A stretch of 64,000 bases of DNA from Desulfuribacillus alkaliarsenatis (GCF_001730225.1 NZ_MIJE01000034.1:62001-126000); one strand, 5' to 3'; positions 45,837-54,704 are shown, counted from the first letter of the stretch. Notes: generated by a model from the letters alone, not told the origin. Numbers and translations are program-made.

Positions 45837-46541
45837 ATGCTAGAAGTTGACATCGTAAACCACGGTTACCAGGGAAAAACAATTCTTAAAAACATAAAGC
45901 ATACATTCTGTGGGAATCGAATCCATGGCATAATAGGGCCGAACGGATCTGGCAAGAGCACGCTATTAAAGCTATTAACGGTGATGGAGAAGCCTGTTGA
46001 TGGCAAGGTAATGTTCCATGGCAAGAACTTACATGAGCCCAATCCTAAAATAGCTTGCTGTTGGCAAAAGCCATTTCTGTTTCGTGGTACTGTACGCTAC
46101 AACTTAGAGTATCCAATGAAGGTTAGAGGCTGGGCGAAAAGCAAAATACAGGAACGCATTAATGAATTGACTCATAGCTATCAAATAGAGCATTTGCTCG
46201 ACAGAAATGTAAAGGGACTATCAGGCGGCGAGAATGCTAGAGTAGCCATCGCCAGAGCTGTTGCCACTCATCCTGAGGTGTTAATTCTTGATGAACCATC
46301 AGCAGCGATGGATCCAAAGAATGTTATGTTTGTTGAATCTTTATTAAGAAAGCTACGAGAGTCAACAGATTTGATGATTATTATGGTTACCCATAACATG
46401 TTCCAAGCCAAGCGCATTGCTGACGAGACGATATATATTGCCGATGGAACAATTGTTGAAGCAGGTTCAACGGAAGAGTTATTTGCAAATCCGAGAAATG
46501 AAGACACAAGACAATTTATTAGTGGGGAATTTGTGTTTTAG
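45837..46541 (+). CDS. tupC: Tungstate ABC transporter ATPase TupC
   Basis: A 234-residue ATPase with Walker A GPNGSGKST, Q-loop CCWQKPFLFRGTV, signature LSGGENARVAIARA, Walker B VLILDEPSAAMDP and H-loop VTHN. It is short and has no C-terminal MOP domain, unlike ModC. It follows tupB after five bases. Confidence 0.92.
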   Translation: MLEVDIVNHGYQGKTILKNIKHTFCGNRIHGIIGPNGSGKSTLLKLLTVMEKPVDGKVMFHGKNLHEPNPKIACCWQKPFLFRGTVRYNLEYPMKVRGWAKSKIQERINELTHSYQIEHLLDRNVKGLSGGENARVAIARAVATHPEVLILDEPSAAMDPKNVMFVESLLRKLRESTDLMIIMVTHNMFQAKRIADETIYIADGTIVEAGSTEELFANPRNEDTRQFISGEFVF

Positions 46542-46569
46542 CTACAAAGCTCTGTCTTTGTAGTTTTTT
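46541..46569 (+). terminator. Terminator of the tup operon
   Basis: CTACAAAG (46542-46549) pairs with CTTTGTAG (46556-46563), loop of six bases, then six T residues. Confidence 0.88.
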
Positions 46570-46576
46570 ACTAAGG

Positions 46577-46620
46577 CTACTATGTCTAAAATGACATAAC
46601 AAAACTAACTGTTGTAAGTA
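46577..46620 (+). promoter_or_regulatory. modA promoter with operator (site I)
   Basis: Core TATGTC-N6-GACATA (46581-46598) is a perfect core match. ATGACA (46591-46596) and TAAGTA (46615-46620), 18 bases apart, are a possible weak promoter 38 bases before the modA ATG. Confidence 0.6.
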
Positions 46621-46657
46621 ATGCTTTTAAATTATAAAAACAAGGAGATGAATATTT

Positions 46658-47437
46658 ATGAAAGGCACACGTTTTGCAATTATTCTTACTTTATTGATTG
46701 GTTTAATGTTAGTAGGTTGTTCTAGCAATGAAGATTCTACAGCTTCACAGCAAGAATTATATCTATCGGTAGCAGGTAGCTTGAAGGATGCCATCGAAGA
46801 AATTGAAATTGCATATGTAGCAGAAAATCCAAACGTGAACATAGTAATTAATCTTGGTCCATCTGGTCAGCTACAGCAGCAGATTGAGCAAGGAGCTCCT
46901 TCAGATATTTTTATATCTGCGGCTCAAAGGCAAATGAATGCACTAGAGGATAAAGGCTTAATTGATAATAATTCAAGATTTGATGCAATTAAAAATGTAT
47001 TAGTATTAGTAACTCATAAAGATAATTCAACCGTTAATAGTATAGAAGATTTAACAAATTCGGGAGTAAGAAACATTGGCTTAGGTAGTCCAGATTCTGT
47101 ACCAGCAGGTGAATATGCAAAACAAACATTGGAGTATGTTGGTATCTGGGAAGACGTAGAATCAAAGATGGTTTATGGTCAGAATGTTAGACAGGTACTT
47201 ACTTATGTAGAAACTCAAAATGCAGAAGCGGGCTTTGTATTCCAATCTGATACAGTTGTCTCAGATCAAGTGCGAATTGTTGCAGAGGCTCCTGCTGGTG
47301 CACATGAAGAAATTTTGTATCCAGTAGCTATAGTTCAAGATAGTAAAAATAAAGAAGTGGCTGCGGACTTTATGGAATTTCTAAAGAGTGATACAGTAAC
47401 GGAGATTTTAAATACAAACGGTTTCCAAAGACCATAA
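46658..47437 (+). CDS. modA: Molybdate-binding lipoprotein ModA
   Basis: A 259-residue substrate-binding lipoprotein with lipobox LVGCSS and the ModA pattern LYLSVAGSLKDAIEEI, VNIVINLGPSGQLQQQIEQGAPSDIFISA and GLGSPDSVPAGEYAKQTLEYVG. The Ser residues of AGSLK and GPSG are the expected oxyanion contacts. RBS CAAGGAG precedes ATG 46658. It hands molybdate (possibly tungstate) to ModB-ModC. Confidence 0.94.
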   Translation: MKGTRFAIILTLLIGLMLVGCSSNEDSTASQQELYLSVAGSLKDAIEEIEIAYVAENPNVNIVINLGPSGQLQQQIEQGAPSDIFISAAQRQMNALEDKGLIDNNSRFDAIKNVLVLVTHKDNSTVNSIEDLTNSGVRNIGLGSPDSVPAGEYAKQTLEYVGIWEDVESKMVYGQNVRQVLTYVETQNAEAGFVFQSDTVVSDQVRIVAEAPAGAHEEILYPVAIVQDSKNKEVAADFMEFLKSDTVTEILNTNGFQRP

Positions 47438-47452
47438 AGGTAGAGGGTATCG

Positions 47453-48136
47453 ATGCAAACAGACATGACGGCTTTGTGGATATCACTGAAGACGGCTTCA
47501 ATAGCAACGATTATTACGTTTTTTGTAGGAATTCTTGTAGCTAGATGGATGGCCAATTATCAAGGGAAGGCAAAAGGACTTATTGATGGTGTCCTGATAT
47601 TACCGATGGTACTTCCTCCTACTGTTGTGGGCTTTTTGCTTCTGTTGCTTGTAGGGCGAAATGGTCCTATAGGGAAATTCTTAGCAATGTTCGACTATAG
47701 TATTATTTTCACGTGGCCTGCTACGGTACTAGCAGCTACAGTAGTCGCCTTCCCGTTGATGTACAAAACATCACGGGCAGCCTTTGAGCAAATAGAGAAC
47801 ACATACTTAGAAGCAGCAAGGACTTTAGGCTACACTGAATGGTCAATTTTCTGGAAGATTATGCTTCCAATGGCGTGGCCTGGAATTGCCGCAGGTACGA
47901 TTTTGGCATTTGCCAGGGCGCTAGGTGAATTTGGGGCGACACTTATGTTGGCTGGAAGTATCCCAGGGAGAACACAAACCGTACCTGTAGCAATCTTCTT
48001 TGCGGCAGAAGGTGGGGATATGGGAAGAGCGCTATTATTAGTTCTTATTATCATTGCCATTTCTCTGTTTGTGGTTGTGTTAACTCATTACTTTTCTAGG
48101 AAAGAATATTCAGCAACAGGTCGGGTGAGGATGTAA
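47453..48136 (+). CDS. modB: Molybdate ABC transporter permease ModB
   Basis: A 227-residue permease with five helices, including LILPMVLPPTVVGFLLLLLVG, and the EAA loop (EAARTLGYTEWSIFWKIMLPMAWPGI). The GRNGPIGKFL segment and length match ModB. It lies 15 bases after modA. Confidence 0.94.
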   Translation: MQTDMTALWISLKTASIATIITFFVGILVARWMANYQGKAKGLIDGVLILPMVLPPTVVGFLLLLLVGRNGPIGKFLAMFDYSIIFTWPATVLAATVVAFPLMYKTSRAAFEQIENTYLEAARTLGYTEWSIFWKIMLPMAWPGIAAGTILAFARALGEFGATLMLAGSIPGRTQTVPVAIFFAAEGGDMGRALLLVLIIIAISLFVVVLTHYFSRKEYSATGRVRM

Positions 48137-48137
48137 A

Positions 48138-49214
48138 ATGAGTATTATCGTCGACATAGAAAAGACAATCCAAAGCTTTCACTTAAAAGCCAAGTTCCAG
48201 GTTGAAAATCAACCGCTAGGGATTTTAGGGGCATCGGGTTCAGGAAAAAGTATGATTTTGCGATGCATCGCGGGTCTCATTACACCAGACCGAGGCAGGA
48301 TTATCATTGATGGAAAAACAATGTTTGACAGCGAGAAAAAAATTAATGTTCCATCGCGGGAACGAAGTATAGGCTATTTATTTCAAAACTACGCCCTATT
48401 TCCCCATCTTACTGTCGCTCAGAACGTGGCTTTCGGAATTAAGAAAATGCCTAAAAAAGAGCAGGATCACATTGTTGAAGAACGACTGTCAATTGTACGT
48501 ATGGAGCAGTATAAAAACCGTTATCCCCATCAACTATCAGGAGGGCAGCAACAGCGCGTAGCTTTAGCACGAGCATTAGCAATTGAACCTGTAGCGTTGT
48601 TGTTAGATGAGCCGTTTTCAGCACTAGATAACCATCTGCGAAAGCAAATGGAGCAAGAAATGCTGGAAAATGTCTTCTCGTTCCGTGGCAGCACATTGTT
48701 TGTATCACACAACCTAGAGGAGACGTATCGTATCTGTGAACAGATTATGATAATACATGATGGGGATATTGTTGCTAATGGAAATCGAAATGACATTTTT
48801 CTATCTCCACCGACCCTGGAAGTAGCTAATATTACTGGATGTAGCAACATATCTAGAGTAGATGTGGTAGACAGGAATATGGGTAAAATAAAGGCATTAG
48901 ACTGGGGTTGTGAGGTCTTTATTGATAAAGATAGGTTTGAGACTCCAATGTATATTGGTATACGTTCGCAGCATTTGAAGCTAATCAAAGAAAAACAAGG
49001 AGATAATACTTTCTTGTGCTCTGTAGCCGCAGTTGAGGAACGAGTTCATCAAATGCTACTTTCCTTGAAAATCGATAGCGAAGAAGATGGTAGACAACGA
49101 AAACTGCTTCAATTTGAAATGTCCAAAGAAGATTGGCGTAGCCAATGGGAAGCGTATGCTGGAGATATCTATTTACAGTTCGATCCACACTCGTTGTTTT
49201 TGATGGATCGGTAG
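48138..49214 (+). CDS. modC: Molybdate ABC transporter ATPase ModC
   Basis: A 358-residue ATPase with Walker A GASGSGKSM (the last Ser/Thr is followed by Met), Q-loop YLFQNYALFPHLT, signature LSGGQQQRVALARA, Walker B ALLLDEPFSALD and H-loop FVSHN. The C-terminal 120 residues form a MOP-like domain (NISRVDVVDRNMGKIKALDW, MYIGIRSQHLKL), able to bind molybdate and inhibit transport. It starts one base after modB stop. Confidence 0.92.
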   Translation: MSIIVDIEKTIQSFHLKAKFQVENQPLGILGASGSGKSMILRCIAGLITPDRGRIIIDGKTMFDSEKKINVPSRERSIGYLFQNYALFPHLTVAQNVAFGIKKMPKKEQDHIVEERLSIVRMEQYKNRYPHQLSGGQQQRVALARALAIEPVALLLDEPFSALDNHLRKQMEQEMLENVFSFRGSTLFVSHNLEETYRICEQIMIIHDGDIVANGNRNDIFLSPPTLEVANITGCSNISRVDVVDRNMGKIKALDWGCEVFIDKDRFETPMYIGIRSQHLKLIKEKQGDNTFLCSVAAVEERVHQMLLSLKIDSEEDGRQRKLLQFEMSKEDWRSQWEAYAGDIYLQFDPHSLFLMDR

Positions 49215-49236
49215 TAGGAAACGATAGAGGTGCTTA

Positions 49237-50382
49237 ATGAAGCATAATAAGGAGCATAATCAGAAGAATCAATACAATTTATCAGAATGGGCGGGTGCCT
49301 TTGGTGACTTGGGCACCTTTATCCCATTTGTGTTTGGCTTTATTATAGTAACGGGAATTGATCCCAAAGGAGTCTTTTTCTCCTTTGGGATTGCTTTGTT
49401 GATTGCAGGGTACTATTTCCGTACACCCATGCCCGTTCAACCGATGAAACTAGTAACTGGACTTGCTATTGCATCACCAGCAGCAATTTCCTTAGGTATG
49501 GTATGGGGTGCTGGATTGTTTATGGGTTTAATATGGTTACTCTTATCCATCACAGACATGTTAAAATACATTACAAAATGGATAAGTAAGCCGATTGTTT
49601 GTGGAATTGCTGTCGCTCTGGGAGTATCTTTTATCCTTAAAAGCTTAGAATTAATGAGCTCCCAATGGTTTATTGCAATCCTAGCTATAATAATAGCGAT
49701 GGTGCTATTTAAAAAACCAATAATGCCTGCAATGTTTGCTTTGCTTATTTACGGGGTAATCATTATGACACTGCAGAATCCTGGAATGCTAGCATTGTTC
49801 CATTCTAAAGAGGTCCTAATAACACTTCCAACAATAAACCTAAACTTGTTTTCGTGGAATGAGTTAGCAATGGGTATCGTGCTACTGGCAATCCCGCAAA
49901 TTCCTCTTACAATAGGGAATGCTATAGTAGCCGTTACTCGAGAGAATAACGAAAGATACCCAACAAGAAGGGTCACAGTGAATCAAATAACAAAAAGTCA
50001 AGGCTTGATTAATGTAATGTCACCATTTCTGGGCGGAGTCCCTATGTGCCATGGTGTAGGTGGTATGGTAGGACATGCTAGGTTCGGAGCAAGAACGGGT
50101 GGAGCTGTTATCATCTTTGGTGCGCTATTGATTCTCATGGCTACCTTGCTAAGTCAGTACGTTGAGCTTATTATGTTGTTTCCGCTAGAAGTGATTGGGG
50201 CAATCCTTTTCTTTGCTGGATGGGAATTGGTCACTACTTTGCGCAGATTAGAAAGGGCAAAAGCAGACATCGCTGTTTTTGCAGTAACGGTTTTACTCGC
50301 TTTATGGAATATGGCTATCGCAATTATCGTAGCTGTACTAGTAGAATTAATACTTAAAAAAAACATTACAAAAAAACAATAA
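49237..50382 (+). CDS. MOT1-type molybdate/sulfate permease
   Basis: A 381-residue membrane protein with about ten helices. The N-terminus has the MOT1 hallmark SEWAGAFGDLGTFIPFVFG, and the middle has PMPVQPMKLVTGLAIA and GVPMCHGVGGMVGHARFGARTG, both conserved in MOT1 molybdate transporters of the SulP-related group. It lies 22 bases after modC, so it belongs to the mod operon and adds an ATP-independent molybdate route. Confidence 0.88.
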   Translation: MKHNKEHNQKNQYNLSEWAGAFGDLGTFIPFVFGFIIVTGIDPKGVFFSFGIALLIAGYYFRTPMPVQPMKLVTGLAIASPAAISLGMVWGAGLFMGLIWLLLSITDMLKYITKWISKPIVCGIAVALGVSFILKSLELMSSQWFIAILAIIIAMVLFKKPIMPAMFALLIYGVIIMTLQNPGMLALFHSKEVLITLPTINLNLFSWNELAMGIVLLAIPQIPLTIGNAIVAVTRENNERYPTRRVTVNQITKSQGLINVMSPFLGGVPMCHGVGGMVGHARFGARTGGAVIIFGALLILMATLLSQYVELIMLFPLEVIGAILFFAGWELVTTLRRLERAKADIAVFAVTVLLALWNMAIAIIVAVLVELILKKNITKKQ

Positions 50383-50385
50383 AAA

Positions 50386-50428
50386 CCATTATGTCATTAT
50401 TGACACAATGGTGGGTTTATAGTAAAGT
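50386..50428 (+). promoter_or_regulatory. Operator A with promoter after the mod operon
   Basis: The best palindrome of the set: 12-base arms 50385-50396 and 50401-50412, one mismatch, spacer TTAT. Core TATGTC-N6-GACACA at 50390-50407. TTGACA (50400-50405), 17 bases, TAAAGT (50423-50428) would start a transcript near 50435, three bases downstream of the mod operon coding end plus about 50. Confidence 0.6.
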
Positions 50429-50547
50429 ACTAATTAACAGTCAATTAGTACTTCTCTAGATCCCCAAATCATAGGAGAGTACATAATCCCCATTATGTCT
50501 TTTAGACAAATGGACGGAGACGCTATGTCTTCGTTTTTTTTTTTTTT
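50425..50547 (+). promoter_or_regulatory. Structured leader: inverted repeat, operator B and terminator
   Basis: An 11-bp perfect inverted repeat (50425... arms 50425-50435 and 50443-50453) is followed by operator B (CCATTATGTC-N5-GACAAATGG, 50490-50513). Next comes a terminator: CGGAGAC (50515-50521) with GTCTTCG (50527-50533), loop GCTAT, and fourteen T residues. This terminator ends the mod-MOT1 transcript or a short RNA started at promoter A. Confidence 0.7.
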
Positions 50548-50576
50548 GCTTTTTGTGAATGTGAAGTGAATTTGGG

Positions 50577-50619
50577 CCACTATATCATTATTGACACAGT
50601 GGTCTTTATATGCTACTTT
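50577..50619 (+). promoter_or_regulatory. Promoter of the tupA paralogue with operator C
   Basis: Arms CCACTATATCA (50577-50587) and TGACACAGTGG (50592-50602) with spacer TTAT. TTGACA (50591-50596), 17 bases, TACTTT (50614-50619). The ATG is at 50659. Confidence 0.62.
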
Positions 50620-50658
50620 AGTGCTAATTAATTTACTAAATCGAAGGTGGTTGATATT

Positions 50659-51453
50659 ATGAATAGTTCTATTCTTGACCAAGACAGTAAAATTAAAATG
50701 GCTAGCACAATTGGACCTGTTGATACAGGAATTGTAGGAGTTTTAGCTGAAAAATTTGAAGAAAAAACTGGTATAAGCATCGAATACGAAAAAGCAGGGA
50801 CAGGAAAAGCCTTGAATATGGCCAAAACAGGATGCTTCGACTTGGTAATTGTACATGCTAAAGCTTTAGAAGAAAAATTTATTGCCGAGGGCTATGGAGA
50901 AGAGCGTATAGCTGTTATGTATAACGACTTTGTTATCATTGGTCCTGCCAGCGACCCTGCACAAATTCAAGGCCTATCACTGCCTGAGGCTTTAGAGAAA
51001 ATAAAGAATAAAGGAACTAAGTTTATTAGCAGGGGAGATATGTCTGGAACTCATGTGAAAGAAATGGAGCTATGGGATAATGCAGGAATAAATCCGACAG
51101 GAGCATGGTATGTGGTATGGGAAGGCGGCGCAAAAGGAAACTCTGCAACCTTGAAATACACTGACGAGCAACAGGCCTACACAATTATTGACAGAGCCAC
51201 ATATTTATCGCTAAAAAAAGACATTACAATAGTTCCGCTTGTAGAAGGGGATGATGCACTTCTTAACTTCATTTCAGTGATACCTATAAGTTCGCAAAAA
51301 TTTCCACATGTAAATAAACAGTTAGCAAGAGACTTTATTGCATTCTTAACCTCAGAAGAAGGACAAACGATTATTCGAGACTTCAAGCAAGACATATACG
51401 GCGAGCCCTTATATTTCCCGAACTCAGATGAGTGGCATAAACTAAAAAAATAA
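50659..51453 (+). CDS. TupA-like oxyanion-binding protein without a signal peptide
   Basis: A 264-residue TupA paralogue (PBP fold) that lacks any signal peptide, lipobox or membrane helix, so it should remain in the cytoplasm. TupA's TTTSTNDTG motif is changed to ASTIGPVDTG, whereas FISRGDMSGTH keeps the oxyanion Arg, and DLVIVHAKALEEKFIAEGYGEERIAVMYNDFVIIGP is clearly TupA-like. ATG 50659 follows GAAGGTGG; the GTG at 50647 adds only four polar residues. No DNA-binding domain is present. It may sense, store or buffer tungstate/molybdate inside the cell. It has its own operator C. Confidence 0.85.
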   Translation: MNSSILDQDSKIKMASTIGPVDTGIVGVLAEKFEEKTGISIEYEKAGTGKALNMAKTGCFDLVIVHAKALEEKFIAEGYGEERIAVMYNDFVIIGPASDPAQIQGLSLPEALEKIKNKGTKFISRGDMSGTHVKEMELWDNAGINPTGAWYVVWEGGAKGNSATLKYTDEQQAYTIIDRATYLSLKKDITIVPLVEGDDALLNFISVIPISSQKFPHVNKQLARDFIAFLTSEEGQTIIRDFKQDIYGEPLYFPNSDEWHKLKK

Positions 51454-51505
51454 GGTTGTTGACAAACATGGGATGGTTATCATTAAATTCTGTCCATTTT
51501 TGTGT

Positions 51506-51680
51506 TATAAATGTGACTATTGACACAGTAGAGTTTGCTATAGTAGGATACTATTAAATGCTAGCACCAAAATACTAGAGTTGTAGATATATTTTTTTGT
51601 GGTCATTATGTCAAAAAAGACACTGGTATTAATTGAGACACATATGCCTGTGTGGACACAATGGGGTGCGTAGATACTTA
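51506..51680 (+). promoter_or_regulatory. Operator cluster D, E, F before trmO-fmdE
   Basis: Site D: right half GACACA (51522-51527) with a poor left half; TTGACA (51520-51525), 18 bases, TAGGAT (51544-51549). Site E: TATGTC-N6-GACACT (51607-51624). Site F: TATGCC-N6-GACACA (51643-51660), with TGGACA and TACTTA (51675-51680). The 250-base gap 51454-51703 has no gene. Confidence 0.6.
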
Positions 51681-51703
51681 GGAAGGTAATGGAGGTAGTT
51701 ATA

Positions 51704-52528
51704 TTGGAAATTACTATATCACCGATTGGATACGTAGTATCTGACTTCAAAGAACCTGAAGACATGCCGTTACACGGTAAATCAGCCGTTATTGAGGTAG
51801 ATCCAAAGTATGTAGAGGGGCTAAAAATGATAGAGCACAATTCTCATCTATGGATTTTATCATGGTTTGATCGAGCAGATCGTAATGTTATGGTGAAGCG
51901 ACCAGTCAGAATTGATCCGAATATTTCTGAGTTTGGTGTGTTTGCCTTACGGACACCACCAAGGCCCAACCCCATTGCCCTTTCCTTGGTAGAATTCGAT
52001 GGCGTTTCAGGAAATAAACTGTATGTATCGAAATATGATGCTGCACATGGGACACCAGTATTAGACATTAAACCATATTTCCAAAAGGATATCGTTTTCT
52101 CGCCAGACACGCCAGATATACGTCCAGCTACGATAGAAATGAAAAGAGAGTGGTTTATGGAGGAAGCACTGCAGCATCATAAGGAGTTATGCCACTCGCT
52201 GGTAATTGGTGTCCGCATGGCTGCAATTGCTGATTTTATACTTGGCAAAATTAGCGATTCTAAGATTACTGTACATACTGCGGGTTCGGCTTGTTTGTTC
52301 GATACTTTACAAGGGTTATCTAGGGGGCGTTTTGCTAATCCTCCAAGGGTATCCATTGAAATCATTGCTTATGCTGGAGATGAGACATCGCTTTGGAAAA
52401 GTGTTTGGAGGAAAGATAATCAACAGCTTACAATTTTGTGCAACCCTCACAAAATATTCAACATGGATCTCAGAGAGATTCAAGAAAAACAAGATGATGA
52501 GTTGTTTGAGGTTATACATAGCTCTTAA
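51704..52528 (+). CDS. TrmO (TsaA-like) and FmdE-like fusion protein
   Basis: A 274-residue two-domain protein. Residues 1-145 are TsaA/TrmO-like with FGVFALRTPPRPNPIALSLV and HGTPVLDIKPY; TrmO methylates the t6A base in tRNA using SAM. Residues 155-235 resemble the FmdE domain of Mo/W formylmethanofuran dehydrogenase subunit E clusters (HHKELCHSLVIGVRMAAIADFILG, HTAGSACLFDTLQGLSRGRF). The pairing, plus three operator copies in front and a FecB gene 30 bases behind, suggests a Mo/W or cofactor task more than tRNA modification. TTG 51704 follows TGGAGGT; ATG 51689 precedes that RBS. Confidence 0.82.
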   Translation: MEITISPIGYVVSDFKEPEDMPLHGKSAVIEVDPKYVEGLKMIEHNSHLWILSWFDRADRNVMVKRPVRIDPNISEFGVFALRTPPRPNPIALSLVEFDGVSGNKLYVSKYDAAHGTPVLDIKPYFQKDIVFSPDTPDIRPATIEMKREWFMEEALQHHKELCHSLVIGVRMAAIADFILGKISDSKITVHTAGSACLFDTLQGLSRGRFANPPRVSIEIIAYAGDETSLWKSVWRKDNQQLTILCNPHKIFNMDLREIQEKQDDELFEVIHSS

Positions 52529-52558
52529 TATCAAATGATTAAATTGGAGGAGAAATGA

Positions 52559-53686
52559 ATGAAAAAAGCTTTGGTATGGGTACTATCCGCATTATTAATT
52601 CTTACAGTATTTACGGTTGTAGGCTGTCAGAAGGAGGAAGCTACTGGAACTGAGGAACCTCAACAGCAGGAAGAAGCCAATAATATTGAAACACAAGAGC
52701 TTACGATGGAAGAACCAACGACTCGGATTGTGACTGATCAGGCAGGAAGAGAAGTAGAGTTGCCTATGGTAGCCGAGCGTGTCATTACAACATGGAGACC
52801 AAGTACTTCCTTGTTGTTTGCTATTGGTGGACAAGAAAAATTAGTAGCAGCTGATACACATTCTACCCGAAATCCATTTCTATTAGGGGTGTATCCTGAA
52901 ATTGGCGATGTGCCAGCCATTGGTAATAGAAGAGGACTAAATTTAGAAGAAATGGTAGCAGCAGAACCTGAAGTTGTATTCCTGTGGCAAGGTACGGACA
53001 CCGAGCCTGTAATTGGTCACCTAAATCAGCAAGGGATAGCAGCATTTGTGCTCATTCCAGAGACGGCGGATGATATGAAGGAAGCTGTCAGAATTGTTGG
53101 CGATATTATTGGTATGCAAGCGGAAGCCGAAGAAGTCATAAGCTATTACAATGAGATTATTGCAGATATAGCAGACCGCATCAAGGATGTGCCTGCATCG
53201 GAAAGAAGGACGGCCTATATGGCTGGTTCAGGAGGACTATTTAATACAATTGGTAAGGAATACTATCAGCATTTTCTGATAGAAAGCGCTGGTGCGACGA
53301 ATGTATCTGGCGAGCTAGAAGGATACGGTTGGCAAGATGTATCGGCGGAACAACTTGTAGCTTGGAATCCAGATTATATTTTTGCAACCCAGTTTTTTGA
53401 CGATGATTTAATAGAGACAATAAGAAGTCAGGCTGGACTAAGAACTGTTACGGCCGTTCGTGAAGGTAACTTATATAAGTTCCCAGCAAACATCACATCA
53501 TGGGATTTCCCTGAACCATTATCAGCCTTAGGTATATTGTGGATGGCCAAAACAATGTACCCTGACCAATTTGCCGACATGGATTTCATGGCAGAAGTAG
53601 AGAATTATCATGAGCGTTTCTTTGGTAAGACCTTTACTGAGCTTGGAGGCAACTTGGATGAATCAGAAGCAGTATCTATCTTCTAA
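52559..53686 (+). CDS. FecB/BtuF-type ABC substrate-binding lipoprotein (first importer)
   Basis: A 375-residue lipoprotein with lipobox VVGCQK and an acidic linker. The class III binding-protein fold shows RIVTDQAGREVELPMVAERVI, LNLEEMVAAEPEVVFLW and ARG-like helix ADDMKEAVRIVGDIIGMQ. Such proteins bind ferric siderophores, heme, cobalamin or, in MolA, molybdate/tungstate. Context next to operators shared with tup and mod favours a Mo/W-related ligand; this is inference. RBS TTGGAGGAG precedes ATG 52559. Confidence 0.85.
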   Translation: MKKALVWVLSALLILTVFTVVGCQKEEATGTEEPQQQEEANNIETQELTMEEPTTRIVTDQAGREVELPMVAERVITTWRPSTSLLFAIGGQEKLVAADTHSTRNPFLLGVYPEIGDVPAIGNRRGLNLEEMVAAEPEVVFLWQGTDTEPVIGHLNQQGIAAFVLIPETADDMKEAVRIVGDIIGMQAEAEEVISYYNEIIADIADRIKDVPASERRTAYMAGSGGLFNTIGKEYYQHFLIESAGATNVSGELEGYGWQDVSAEQLVAWNPDYIFATQFFDDDLIETIRSQAGLRTVTAVREGNLYKFPANITSWDFPEPLSALGILWMAKTMYPDQFADMDFMAEVENYHERFFGKTFTELGGNLDESEAVSIF

Positions 53687-54704
53687 GAAAAGTAACAGCA
53701 AATTATTTGTTGTAGTTGGCATCGTTGTTATCGCAATCTTTGTACTGTCTTTAACATTAGGGAGATACAGTATACCAGCAGGAGAAGCAATCAGACTATT
53801 TATTCAAGGTTTATTTAGACCAGGCAGTTTAGATTTTAATGACCCTACAGTTTCAGTGTTTTTTTACATACGGCTACCTAGGATAGTAGTAGCTTTACTG
53901 GTAGGTGCAGCCCTTGCTGTAGCAGGTGCAATTTTCCAGGGGATGTTCCGGAATCCTCTGGTTTCCCCAGATATTCTAGGTGTTTCGTCTGGCTGTAGTT
54001 TTGGAGCAGCGTTAGGAATTTTGATGCCATTTGCAACGATTTACTCGATTTCAATATCGTCATTTGTTTTTGGAACATTGGCAATGGGTGCAGCCTATGC
54101 CATTTCAAAAGCCAGCAAAGGCGAACCAATTATTATGCTTATATTAGCAGGTATGGTTGTATCTGCTTTTTTTACAGCAGCACTTTCATTTTTACAATAT
54201 GTAGCGGATCCCTACAATGAACTACCAGCTATTATTTTCTGGATTATGGGTGGATTTTTCCGAATAACGTGGGATATAGCTATTATATTGGCAATCACTA
54301 TTATTCCATGTCTAATCATTGCATGGCTATTGGCCTGGAAGCTCGATTTACTTTCATTAGGCGACGATGAGGCACAATCCTTAGGATTGAACGTTAAGCT
54401 GCTTCGCTTTGTTTTAATTATTGTAGCTACATTCATGGTAGCAGCGTCTGTCAGCGCTGCAGGTACGATTGCGTGGGTAGGATTAGTAATACCTCATATT
54501 GCTAGAATGCTTACTAGCTCTGAGCACACTATGTCAGTACCAATGTCTATGTTTGTAGGTGGTGGTTTTGTACTGTTAATGGACACTGTTGCACGCAACT
54601 TGACTACTGCAGAAATACCTATAAGTATTTTAACGGCAGCACTTGGAGCACCGTTTTTTGCTTATTTATTGATTAGTAGATCCCACAAGGCTTGGAATCG
54701 GTAA
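53658..54704 (+). CDS. FecCD-type ABC permease (first importer)
   Basis: A 348-residue permease of the BtuC/FecCD/MolB fold with about ten helices, GAIFQGMFRNPLVSPDILGVSSGCSFGAALGI and AAGTIAWVGLVIPHIARML. ATG 53658 follows TTGGAGGC and overlaps the binding-protein gene by 29 bases. The open frame back to 53610 is shadow translation. It forms the channel for the first importer. Confidence 0.9.
   Translation: MNQKQYLSSKKSNSKLFVVVGIVVIAIFVLSLTLGRYSIPAGEAIRLFIQGLFRPGSLDFNDPTVSVFFYIRLPRIVVALLVGAALAVAGAIFQGMFRNPLVSPDILGVSSGCSFGAALGILMPFATIYSISISSFVFGTLAMGAAYAISKASKGEPIIMLILAGMVVSAFFTAALSFLQYVADPYNELPAIIFWIMGGFFRITWDIAIILAITIIPCLIIAWLLAWKLDLLSLGDDEAQSLGLNVKLLRFVLIIVATFMVAASVSAAGTIAWVGLVIPHIARMLTSSEHTMSVPMSMFVGGGFVLLMDTVARNLTTAEIPISILTAALGAPFFAYLLISRSHKAWNR

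Noticed and set aside
50490-50513. Operator B as a promoter
   Set aside because: TAGACA is present but no -10 lies 16-18 bases further on; a terminator hairpin is there instead.
50647-51453. TupA paralogue as a decayed tupA that lost its signal peptide
   Set aside because: The frame is intact over the whole domain, the key loop is kept and it has its own RBS, promoter and operator.
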